This document shows positions 26,042 to 33,057 of a stretch of DNA of 64,000 nt, one piece after another. Location of the stretch: positions 1-64,000 of the forward strand of contig JAVBTX010000006.1 in the NCBI GenBank assembly GCA_031555935.1, in the 5' to 3' direction. Positions within the stretch are counted from its first letter, which is position 1, and the number at the start of each line of letters is the position of its first letter. The stretch comes from Roseburia_C sp031555935 (GTDB taxonomy: Bacteria > Bacillota > Clostridia > Lachnospirales > Lachnospiraceae). The position numbers were made by a program, and so were the translations under genes. The notes under the pieces were generated by a model. The model searched no databases. It saw nothing but the letters and a program-made list of their open reading frames with translations, and was not told where the DNA came from.

Positions 26042-26116
26042 GTCGTATTTTCGGGATGAAAAATAGGAAAAGGGGACAGTATTTTGACAAAAAAAGCAAA
26101 ACTCATCTTTTATAAT
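26041..26116 (+). promoter_or_regulatory. spoIIG-type promoter with Spo0A-like sites
   Basis: TTGACA (26084-26089) and TATAAT (26111-26116) are both perfect, but 21 bases apart instead of 17. The B. subtilis spoIIG promoter also has an over-long spacer (22 bases) and needs Spo0A~P. Near matches to the 0A box TGNCGAA lie at 26041 (TGTCGTA) and across the -35 at 26085 (TGACAAA). Confidence 0.65.
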
Positions 26117-26142
26117 AAAACGCATGGACTAGGAGGTGGATT

Positions 26143-26925
26143 GTGAAATATGGGATATACATAGATGTTTTTGTTTTGACCAATTTTTGCATGGATTATC
26201 TGGCTTTGTTTTTAGCGAATACATTCCTAGGGAGGAAGCAGCGGCTCCACAAACTAATTGCACCGGCATTACTTAGTGCGGGGGCCTCACTAGTCCTGCT
26301 TTTGACACTACCAAGCTATCTTTTATATGTAATGATGGTTCATGCATTGCTAAATCCGCTGATGGCGTGGCTGGCATTTGGCAAATGCAGCTGGCGGCAA
26401 TTTTTAAAAATCCTAGCGATTATTTATCTGGCAATCATATTACTTGGCGGGACAATGCAGTGGATTTACCAGACGCTTTTTGATGGTCAAAAACTCTGGG
26501 TTAGTATTGCGATGAGCTGGGTCATTGGCTTGGTAGCTGCGTATTTGTGGGAACATCAGTCGGTGGTGGGGCGCAGAATTTATGATGTAGTCCTGCGGAT
26601 TGGGCAAGATGAGATAAGTGTAAAAGCATTTTACGATACGGGAAATTTGCTGATGGACCCTTATTTTAAACAGCCGGTAAATATTGTGTCGGCAGCAACA
26701 GTACAATTATATTTAGAGAAATATGATATTAAAAAACGTCTGATAAGCTTTTCGAGTTTGGGAGAAAATAATGGGCTGATGGAGGCTGTTACGATTGAAC
26801 AAATGCTAATTAACCGCGGAAAAAATGTGTTGAAAATAGAGCCGGCTGTGCTTGGAATTGCTGGCGAAGAACTACTGGCACATAAGAGTTACCAAATGAT
26901 ATTGAATAGTCAATTGAAAGTTTAG
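26143..26925 (+). CDS. spoIIGA: Sigma-E processing peptidase SpoIIGA
   Basis: SpoIIGA is the membrane aspartic protease that cuts the pro-sequence from pro-SigE in the mother cell, after a signal from SpoIIR in the forespore. The 260-residue protein has five or so N-terminal membrane helices starting YIDVFVLTNFCMDYLALF, and a C-terminal protease domain with the catalytic motif YDTGN (AFYDTGNLLMDPYF, about 166-179). The start is GTG with AGGAGG upstream. sigE follows after 16 bases. Confidence 0.95.
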   Translation: MKYGIYIDVFVLTNFCMDYLALFLANTFLGRKQRLHKLIAPALLSAGASLVLLLTLPSYLLYVMMVHALLNPLMAWLAFGKCSWRQFLKILAIIYLAIILLGGTMQWIYQTLFDGQKLWVSIAMSWVIGLVAAYLWEHQSVVGRRIYDVVLRIGQDEISVKAFYDTGNLLMDPYFKQPVNIVSAATVQLYLEKYDIKKRLISFSSLGENNGLMEAVTIEQMLINRGKNVLKIEPAVLGIAGEELLAHKSYQMILNSQLKV

Positions 26926-26941
26926 GAAAGGAAGAAATAGT

Positions 26942-27685
26942 ATGTACATAAAAGTAAACGTGCCGCAGCATATCCAATTTAAGATTGTGCCATCCTTCAT
27001 GAATCTGATGTTTCAGAATCGAAGAGATGTTCATTATATAGGAGGAGCAGAGGTGCTGCCGCCACCGCTTACGGGGGAAGACGAAAAAAATTGCATTCGT
27101 CAGTTAATGTCGGAGGACGAAAAGGATGAGGGCAAGAAGAAGCTGATTGAACATAACCTGCGTTTGGTTGTATACATTGCGAAGAAATTCGACAATACCG
27201 GGGTAGGGGTGGAGGATTTGATTTCCATCGGAACGATTGGACTGATCAAGGCAATTAACACCTTTAACCCTGAAAAAAATATAAAATTGGCGACCTATGC
27301 ATCGCGCTGTATTGAAAATGAAATATTGATGTATTTGCGCCGTAATAGTAAGACGAGAATGGAAGTATCCATTGACGAGCCGCTCAATGTCGATTGGGAT
27401 GGAAATGAATTATTGTTATCAGACATTTTGGGTACGGATGAGGACGTTATTTACAAGGATATCGAAAGTGAAGTGGAAAAAAAGCTGCTAAATAAAGCGA
27501 TTGAGCATCTTTCTGGCCGCGAGCGAACGATTGTGGAGCTGCGCTTTGGTCTGAACTCAAAGGATGGAGATGAGCTGACTCAGAAGGAAGTCGCTGATTT
27601 GCTGGGCATTTCGCAGTCTTATATTTCGCGTCTGGAAAAGAAAATTATGAAGCGTTTAAAGAAAGAAATTGTCCGCTTTGAATAG
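26942..27685 (+). CDS. sigE: RNA polymerase sigma-E factor (mother cell)
   Basis: SigE directs early mother-cell transcription in sporulation. The 247-residue protein has a short pro-sequence region, then sigma region 2 (LIEHNLRLVVYIAKKF, DLISIGTIGLIKAI, FATYASRCIENEILMYLRR-like) and region 4 (GLNSKDGDELTQKEVADLLG, QSYISRLEKKI). It is co-transcribed with spoIIGA. In many Firmicutes sigG follows directly, but here sigG is 3.5 kb away on the other strand. Confidence 0.96.
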   Translation: MYIKVNVPQHIQFKIVPSFMNLMFQNRRDVHYIGGAEVLPPPLTGEDEKNCIRQLMSEDEKDEGKKKLIEHNLRLVVYIAKKFDNTGVGVEDLISIGTIGLIKAINTFNPEKNIKLATYASRCIENEILMYLRRNSKTRMEVSIDEPLNVDWDGNELLLSDILGTDEDVIYKDIESEVEKKLLNKAIEHLSGRERTIVELRFGLNSKDGDELTQKEVADLLGISQSYISRLEKKIMKRLKKEIVRFE

Positions 27686-27719
27686 CCGCTATTAATCACC
27701 AACGGCGATGCAAAAAACC

Positions 27720-27748
27720 GTGACGAATACCTTCTGGTGTGGTAAAAT
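27720..27748 (+). promoter_or_regulatory. Promoter of the beta-CASP nuclease gene
   Basis: GTGACG (27720-27725), 17 bases, TAAAAT (27743-27748), with TGG directly before the -10 (extended -10). Confidence 0.5.
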
Positions 27749-27779
27749 ATTCTTATAAAACTGCAAGGGAGATGGTATT

Positions 27780-29381
27780 ATGTTATTGGAATTTTTAGGG
27801 GCAGCACATGAAGTGACTGGAAGCTGCCATTTCCTGCAATTTGGTGAAAAACACGTTCTTGTTGACTGTGGTATGGAGCAGGGCGCCGACCTTTACGTGA
27901 ATCAGGAAATACCAGTGAACGCCTCTGATATCGACTATGTGTTTGTAACACATGCTCATATCGACCATTCGGGATTACTGCCGCTTTTGTACAGCCGGGG
28001 ATTCCGTGGTGAGATTTATGCAACGACAGCAACATGTGAATTGTGTAATATTATGCTTAAGGATAGTGCCCATATTCAGATGTTCGAGGCTGAATGGCGC
28101 AACCGCAAGGCGAGACGGGCTGGTAACCCGGAAGTAGTACCGCTATATGATATGAGTGATGCAATCGGGGTATTGAATCATTTTATACCATGTGATTATG
28201 CTAAGATTATTACAATCGGTGAAGATTTACAGGTGCGGTTCGTTGATGCCGGGCATCTGCTTGGCTCATCAAGTATTGAGTTTTGGGTCAAAGAAGATGG
28301 TGAAGAAATTAAAATTGTTTTTTCTGGTGACATTGGTCACGGCAATAAGCCACTGATTAAGAATCCTCATTTTATTGAAGAGGCCGATTACGTGGTGATG
28401 GAATCAACTTATGGTGACAAGAACCATGCCAATCCACCGGATTTTGCAGCCGAGCTTGCAAAGGTAATCGGTAGCACCTTTAAGCGCGGCGGCAATCTTG
28501 TCATACCAGCGTTTTCGGTTGGTAGAACACAGGAGCTATTATATTTTATCCGCGTCATCAAAGCAGAAAATATGCTGCCAGAATGCGGTGATTTCGAAGT
28601 GTTTATCGACAGCCCGCTTTCGGTCGAAGCAACCAATATTTTTCACGAGAATGTTGAGGATTGCTTTGATGATGAAGCAAAGGCATTGCTAAGCAAGGGG
28701 ATTAATCCAATTGCGTTTCCTGGCTTACGAACCTCTGTTACGAGTGACGAGTCCAAATTAATTAACTTTGAAAAGAAACCAATTGTGATTATTTCGGCCT
28801 CTGGTATGTGTGAAGCGGGACGTATTCGTCACCACTTAAAACACAATCTATGGCGGCCGGAATCGACAATTCTTTTTGTTGGCTTTCAGGTGCCGGGAAC
28901 CTTGGGTAACCACCTGTTAAATGGTGCCAAAGAAGTAAAACTTTTTGGTGAGACCATTGAGGTTCGGGCGCAGATTGAAAATATGCCGGGAATCAGTGGT
29001 CATGCAGACCGCGATAAACTAACTGAGTGGGCAGCGGCTTTCAAAAAGCCACCGAAGAAAGTGTTTATTGTCCACGGTGATGATACTGTTTGTGATGAAT
29101 TTGCCGAGCATTTGCATCAACAGCTAGGTTACGATGCAGTTGCACCATATAGTGGTGATGTCTATGATTTGACGGAGAATGTTCTGATTAGTGAAGGTAC
29201 GCGTGAGGTGGTTCAGAAGAAGGATCGGAGCATCCGGGCGAGCAGTAATGTATTTGCCAGATTGTTGGCGGCGGGACAGCGGCTGCTTAGCGTGATTCAG
29301 AAGAATGAGGGGATACCGAATAAGGAATTGGCGAAGTTTGCGGATCAGATTAATTCGATTTGTGATAAGTATGAGAGGTAA
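27780..29381 (+). CDS. MBL-fold beta-CASP protein, probable RNA exonuclease/endonuclease
   Basis: The 533-residue protein has the metallo-beta-lactamase metal motif HAHIDHSG (about 59-66), later ligands (DAGHLLGSSS, SGDIGHGN), and the beta-CASP motifs (ESTYGDK, FSVGRTQELLYF, SASGMCEAGRIRHHL, GISGHADRDKL). This composition is that of CPSF73-like ribonucleases, which act on RNA in the cytoplasm. A helical extension of about 60 residues follows the core. It sits between sigE and the hairpin repeats; the natural RNA target is unknown. Confidence 0.9.
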   Translation: MLLEFLGAAHEVTGSCHFLQFGEKHVLVDCGMEQGADLYVNQEIPVNASDIDYVFVTHAHIDHSGLLPLLYSRGFRGEIYATTATCELCNIMLKDSAHIQMFEAEWRNRKARRAGNPEVVPLYDMSDAIGVLNHFIPCDYAKIITIGEDLQVRFVDAGHLLGSSSIEFWVKEDGEEIKIVFSGDIGHGNKPLIKNPHFIEEADYVVMESTYGDKNHANPPDFAAELAKVIGSTFKRGGNLVIPAFSVGRTQELLYFIRVIKAENMLPECGDFEVFIDSPLSVEATNIFHENVEDCFDDEAKALLSKGINPIAFPGLRTSVTSDESKLINFEKKPIVIISASGMCEAGRIRHHLKHNLWRPESTILFVGFQVPGTLGNHLLNGAKEVKLFGETIEVRAQIENMPGISGHADRDKLTEWAAAFKKPPKKVFIVHGDDTVCDEFAEHLHQQLGYDAVAPYSGDVYDLTENVLISEGTREVVQKKDRSIRASSNVFARLLAAGQRLLSVIQKNEGIPNKELAKFADQINSICDKYER

Positions 29382-29514
29382 ATTTATTTAATCTAAAGGG
29401 TACGTGCCCCGTGGGAATTTTTTTGAGTATACTACGCGAGACATTATTCATCGCTTCGAATATACTCAAAAAAATTCCCACGGGGCACTTACGCTTTGGA
29501 TGAATTTAATTTAT
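29380..29514 (-). repeat. Long hairpin repeat, copy A
   Basis: A perfect 28-bp stem, 29404-29431 with 29461-29488, encloses a 29-base loop (29432-29460). Weaker pairing continues outward to about 29380 and 29514. On the minus strand the loop begins TTCGAAGCG and ends TCTCGCGTAG, the same as copy B (22 of 29 identical, all differences transitions). The outer stem reads GTGCCCCGTGGGAA. It begins at the stop codon of the nuclease gene. Confidence 0.9.
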
Positions 29515-29591
29515 CCTCTTTTTTGGCTTATTTCAAATGCTACATACATTAGCTAGATATAAAATGTGTTTTGCTTTTTATTTTTAGGTAA

Positions 29592-29706
29592 ATTCCTTCG
29601 AAGTCAGTATCCGTGGAACTTTATTTTATGCAAATTCGGAGCGGCGGATAGCGTTTCGCGTAGTTTGCATAAAATAAAGTTCCACGGATACTGACCCCCA
29701 AGGAAT
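29592..29706 (+). repeat. Long hairpin repeat, copy B
   Basis: A perfect 31-bp stem, 29604-29634 with 29664-29694, encloses a 29-base loop (29635-29663) beginning TTCGGAGCG and ending TTTCGCGTAG. An outer ATTCCTT/AAGGAAT pairing (29592-29598 / 29700-29706) bounds it. The inner stem sequence is unlike copy A although the loop is shared; the outer stem, GTATCCGTGGAAC, is similar. Confidence 0.9.
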
Positions 29707-29767
29707 ATAAATAATTAACAAGAGAAAATACTTGCTAATGCAAGAATGTGATAAGGATGGTATAAAA

Positions 29768-30865
29768 ATGAGTATAGAACACGGCGAACCAGAAATGCAA
29801 AAACCTGTCAGTGAATATGCGAAATACATGAAAATCCTGATACCGGCGGATATATCCGAGACTTATGCAATCAAACCCATGTTTGAAAGCGTTGCGAGCG
29901 AAGAAAGTATACGAAATGGTGTGATTGCCTTTCGGGATTTTTTGTATATATTTTGTGACCGCTTAATCTCAGATGGGGATTTATATGCCAAACCGAGAAA
30001 ATCGAAGAATCCGACGGATTATCCATTTTTAAATAATATGAACAGCCTGTTAATTGACATTGGTTATTATGGCAAACTAGCGGAAAGCGGTGATTCATTA
30101 TTGATAACTGAAATACTGTCATTAATGGCGCCAAAGCCTAAAATACCGGCTTCAAAGCAAACTGAATATTTACGTTTTCTGGCCTTATGTGGATTTGCTT
30201 TTACGGGCGTTGATTTAGATGCAAAGACGCTTACGATATCGGGAGTGTTAGAAGTATCATATCCGAATAATCCCCTTATGCTGACGGGGTTAAAAGCCAT
30301 GTCGATGGCAGCGAAAGAACTGTGGGTGAGATTCTATAATAATGCCTATAATCTTTTCCGGTGTGATTATAGGGTAATGAAAGCAGAAGATACGGACATC
30401 CTTGATATTCTGAAGGATTATTTACATCCGCTACCCGAAGCATTTCAAACGTTTGCCATAGAATTGCATCATCGCTATATTGATATGGGATTAACTTGCG
30501 TCACACTCAATGATAACGCCGTCCACTTTGCTTATGCCTATATCAAAAATAGCAAACGGACCTTATCTATTCGAGATATCTATCAGCTTAGAATATGGGA
30601 ATTGTCATTATCTATGAAAGATGGTTACTGCTTGTTTGTAAGAGCCAAGAAAACAGACAAGTATGCAGACGTTATCGCAACATTTCCATTATCCTTGCAG
30701 GAGAAAATTGCTCGAGGATATGGCTGTGACAGAAAACTGCGTAACGAACCTTGTCAAGGTGGTTGTCAGGGAATCCGCATTCCATTAGATGAATCTATCT
30801 TAGGGATGAAACAAGAGATTGAGGTATGGTTGGATAATGAGATGCCGTCTTCCGTAAGGAACTAA
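29768..30865 (+). CDS. Hypothetical protein between hairpin repeats
   Basis: A 365-residue soluble protein that I do not recognise. The start MSIEHGEPE at 29768 is set by AAGGATGG 7 bases upstream. The sequence is mixed helical, with no signal peptide or membrane segment. Features are YRVMKAEDTDILDILKDYL in the middle, a C-terminal Cys cluster (CDRKLRNEPCQGGCQG, about 328-343) that might bind metal, and a short acidic tail. Hairpin repeats stand on both sides (A and B before, D and C after), and the gene separates sigE from sigG. It may have arrived with the repeats, but base composition does not stand out by eye. Confidence 0.7.
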   Translation: MSIEHGEPEMQKPVSEYAKYMKILIPADISETYAIKPMFESVASEESIRNGVIAFRDFLYIFCDRLISDGDLYAKPRKSKNPTDYPFLNNMNSLLIDIGYYGKLAESGDSLLITEILSLMAPKPKIPASKQTEYLRFLALCGFAFTGVDLDAKTLTISGVLEVSYPNNPLMLTGLKAMSMAAKELWVRFYNNAYNLFRCDYRVMKAEDTDILDILKDYLHPLPEAFQTFAIELHHRYIDMGLTCVTLNDNAVHFAYAYIKNSKRTLSIRDIYQLRIWELSLSMKDGYCLFVRAKKTDKYADVIATFPLSLQEKIARGYGCDRKLRNEPCQGGCQGIRIPLDESILGMKQEIEVWLDNEMPSSVRN

Positions 30866-30878
30866 ATATATATAAAAG

Positions 30879-30910
30879 TTTAATGTAAAGGGTACGTATG
30901 CCCCGTATGG
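30879..30910 (-). repeat. Partial hairpin repeat, copy D (one end only)
   Basis: TTAATGTAAAGGGTACGTAT followed by GCCCCGTATGG closely matches the left end of copy A (from about 29388), apart from two inserted AT pairs. No matching second arm is found downstream, so this is a solo end or a decayed copy. Confidence 0.6.
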
Positions 30911-30983
30911 TGAACATATGATGGAGAAAGATAATTAAACTTAAATGTCTTATTGTTTTTGTGTTTTTGGTGGCTGAAATTTG

Positions 30984-31154
30984 TTCAAGAGCCAGTGCCC
31001 GGCGGAACGTTATTTTTGCGAAACTTCGAAGCGGTGGAGGTGAAATTCTAAAAAAGCTGAAGCCACTGCTTCAACTTTTTTCGTATAGAAGTTCACCGGA
31101 ACGTCCCGCGTAGGTTGCGCAAAAATAACGTTCCGCCGGGCACGTCCCCTTGAA
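30984..31154 (+). repeat. Long hairpin repeat, copy C, with a nested hairpin in its loop
   Basis: A perfect 26-bp stem, 30995-31020 with 31118-31143, and an outer TTCAAG/CTTGAA pairing (30984-30989 / 31149-31154). The loop begins TTCGAAGCGGTGGA (31025) and ends CGTCCCGCGTAG (31113), as in A and B. It is interrupted by a second hairpin at 31039-31097 (GGTGAA/TTCACC, TTCTA/TAGAA, A6/T6), flanked by GGA on each side. It ends 10 bases from the sigG stop codon. Confidence 0.88.
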
Positions 31155-31163
31155 TCCAATCTT

Positions 31164-31949
31164 TCACTTCTTCAAAGCCAAATAATTCCGCATATTCTTA
31201 AGCGCCGATTTCTCTAGTCTACTAACCTGTGCCTGCGAAATATGAATCTCATCTGCCACCTCCATCTGCGTTCGCCCTTGAAAAAATCGCAAATTAATAA
31301 TATGATTTTCCCGCTCATTCAGGCGCTCCATCGCATCCGCAAGTGAAAGCTCCTCAATCCAATTATCCTCTTTATTTTTCTTGTCACTAATCTGATCCAT
31401 AACATAAAGAGTATCGCCGCCATCCGTATAAATCGGGTCATATAAGCTGACCGGACTTTGAATAGCATCTAGGGCATAGACGATATCTTCTTTGGGAATG
31501 CCGGCAGCGGCGGCAATTTCGTCTAACGTTGGTTCCTGCATGGAAGTTTTTTGCAGGATTTCTTTGGCATGAATAGCTTTGTAGGCCGTGTCACGTAGGG
31601 AACGGCTGACGCGGATGCTATTGTTGTCGCGTAGGTAGCGGCGAATTTCACCGATAATCATCGGCACTGCATAGGTGGAGAATTTAACACCCATCGTATC
31701 ATCAAAATTGTCAATTGATTTAATCAGACCGATACAGCCAATTTGAAATAAATCATCAATATTCTCATGATTACCAGAAAAACGTTTGATAACGCTTAGT
31801 ACAAGGCGGAGATTTCCTCTAATGTAAGTCTCTCTTGCATCATTATCGCCTTGTTTTATTCTTTGAAAAAGTGCATTCTTTTCTTCTTCTTTTAGTATTG
31901 GCAGTTTGGCAGTATTAACACCGCAGATTTCCACTTTATAAACCGACAT
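31164..31949 (-). CDS. sigG: RNA polymerase sigma-G factor (forespore)
   Basis: SigG directs late forespore transcription. The 261-residue protein carries the SigF/SigG-type N-terminus (VEICGVNTAKLPILKEEE, the anti-sigma SpoIIAB contact region), region 2 (NLRLVLSVIKRFSGNHENID, DLFQIGCIGLIKSIDNFD, FSTYAVPMIIGEIRRYLRD) and region 4 (LRFFQGRTQMEVADEI, SQAQVSRLEKSAL). GGAGG is 9-10 bases before the ATG. A SigF/SigG-like promoter lies upstream (31981-32010), in line with the known activation by SigF and autoregulation. It is inverted relative to spoIIGA-sigE. Confidence 0.95.
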   Translation of the reverse strand: MSVYKVEICGVNTAKLPILKEEEKNALFQRIKQGDNDARETYIRGNLRLVLSVIKRFSGNHENIDDLFQIGCIGLIKSIDNFDDTMGVKFSTYAVPMIIGEIRRYLRDNNSIRVSRSLRDTAYKAIHAKEILQKTSMQEPTLDEIAAAAGIPKEDIVYALDAIQSPVSLYDPIYTDGGDTLYVMDQISDKKNKEDNWIEELSLADAMERLNERENHIINLRFFQGRTQMEVADEIHISQAQVSRLEKSALKNMRNYLALKK

Positions 31950-31980
31950 GATGCATGACCTCCGGAAATGTTGATAAATA

Positions 31981-32010
31981 CATCATGTGCAATAAAATGA
32001 AATTTTATAC
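31981..32010 (-). promoter_or_regulatory. Possible SigF/SigG-dependent promoter of sigG
   Basis: On the minus strand GTATA (32010-32006), 18 bases, CATGATG (31987-31981). The forespore sigma consensus is GNATA and CATNNTA, so the -10 has one mismatch. Confidence 0.45.
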
Positions 32011-32026
32011 AAAGAAGTAATAGCAA

Positions 32027-32055
32027 TTGATTTTTAGAGATATAGCACATATAAT
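32027..32055 (+). promoter_or_regulatory. Promoter of the coiled-coil gene
   Basis: TTGATT (32027-32032), 17 bases, TATAAT (32050-32055). Confidence 0.65.
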
Positions 32056-32096
32056 GAAAGTATATAAACTGAAAAAATATGTCTGAGGGTGTTAAT

Positions 32097-32486
32097 GTGG
32101 ATGTAATAGATAAAAGAAATTTCAAAGAAAAAATTTCAAAAAGTATTATCAAACGGCAAAATGTAAAATATATTTCACAAGAAGAAGTGGACCGTATGAA
32201 ACAAGAAGAAGAACAGAGAGCTGCACAGGAAGTAATTGAGCGTCTTGAACGGGAAGCAGCGCTAGATGAGGAACGCAAGCAGGCGGAAATAGAGGAAGCC
32301 TTAAGGGAGCAGGAGAAGAATAAAAATTATAATAAATCAACGAATGCTTATTCCGGTGAATATGGTTCAGAGCAGGTGGCCGATGAAGTTACCAGAGGGC
32401 AAATAGAGCGGATTTTAGAAGAACGTGAGGACGAATTTCGTAAGACAATTGAAAATACGCTTGCCCAGAGTGAAGAAAAGTCTTGA
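32097..32486 (+). CDS. Charged coiled-coil hypothetical protein
   Basis: A 129-residue protein, very rich in Glu, Lys, Arg and Gln, with a long helix or coiled coil from about residue 30 to 80 (RMKQEEEQRAAQEVIERLE) and a second helical stretch near the end. No membrane segment or known domain is seen. GTG at 32097 is preferred from GAGG about 9 bases upstream; an in-frame ATG at 32079 would add six residues and leaves only about 17 bases of leader. It is divergent from sigG and just precedes the tryptophan-type T-box. Confidence 0.6.
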   Translation: MDVIDKRNFKEKISKSIIKRQNVKYISQEEVDRMKQEEEQRAAQEVIERLEREAALDEERKQAEIEEALREQEKNKNYNKSTNAYSGEYGSEQVADEVTRGQIERILEEREDEFRKTIENTLAQSEEKS

Positions 32487-32511
32487 CAAATTGGCACAGA
32501 GGTATTATCGT
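32483..32511 (+). promoter_or_regulatory. Promoter of the trpXYZ leader
   Basis: TTGACA (32483-32488) overlaps the stop codon of the upstream gene; 17 bases later is TATCGT (32506-32511), a weaker -10. Transcription would begin near 32518. Confidence 0.5.
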
Positions 32512-32517
32512 ATAGTC

Positions 32518-32825
32518 AATAAGTGAAACCGTTGAGAAAGAGGAGTAGACTTATTCGGAAATTAAAGAGAGCTGCAGGTGGTGAGATTGCAGTATGGAAG
32601 AATCTGTTGAATGGACTTTCGAGGGTGACCTGAAATTTTTACTAGTCACAATTCAGTTTGAGGGACATGTAAGAATAGTAGGCGTCATCGGGAACCGAAC
32701 CCGTTATCAATTCGGCATGTATATTTGTACATGAGAGAGTGGACGATTTTGTCAAAATGAGTGGTACCGCGATAATAATGTAAATTATTACCGTCTCAAG
32801 CATTAATGCTTGAGACGGTTTTTTT
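32518..32825 (+). ncRNA. T-box riboswitch, probably tryptophan type
   Basis: The T-box core AGTGGTACCGCG is at 32760-32771. The terminator is a perfect 14-bp stem, ACCGTCTCAAGCAT (32790-32803) / ATGCTTGAGACGGT (32806-32819), with a T-run. Stem I shows AGTA (specifier loop, near 32544), AGAGAG (near 32567) and the distal hairpin CTGCA/TGCAG. By alignment with the thrS leader (GAA-codon-A), the specifier is TGG at 32612-32614, a tryptophan codon. The T-box bulge TGGT would pair best with a tRNA whose discriminator is A; G73 would need a wobble pair. Confidence 0.88.
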
Positions 32826-33057
32826 GATTTTGTGGAGAACGCAAATCAAAAAATGATGCGCACTCGCTTAGAAGGAAGATATCCTCCCGTTGGTCGGATG
32901 TCGCTCGGCGCGGAGATTGCGCAAGCTTAATCTCATTAAATGGTGTACTTCCGCACCGGAATACTGCCGGGCGGGATGCTTAGCCTTCATTTTGACATAA
33001 ACGGTGGAATCTTATAAAAGATAATTAAATTTTATAAGGAAGAAAGAGGAAAAAATT
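32826..33057 (+). other. Extra 230-base leader between the T-box terminator and the transporter operon
   Basis: This non-coding stretch is longer than needed for a T-box gene. It opens with TTTTTTGATTT (32820-32830) / AAATCAAAAAA (32843-32853), which could pair, and then has a G+C-rich middle (about 32855-32990) with small dyads such as TTCCG/CGGAA near 32950. I find no reading frame or riboswitch class that fits. AAGAAAGAGG before 33058 serves as ribosome binding site. Confidence 0.4.

Noticed and set aside
29380..31154. Insertion sequence
   Set aside because: No transposase frame is found between or within the hairpins; only a non-autonomous or RNA element can be argued.
32855..32990. Additional known riboswitch in the trpX leader
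   Set aside because: No motif of a riboswitch class that I know could be matched by eye.
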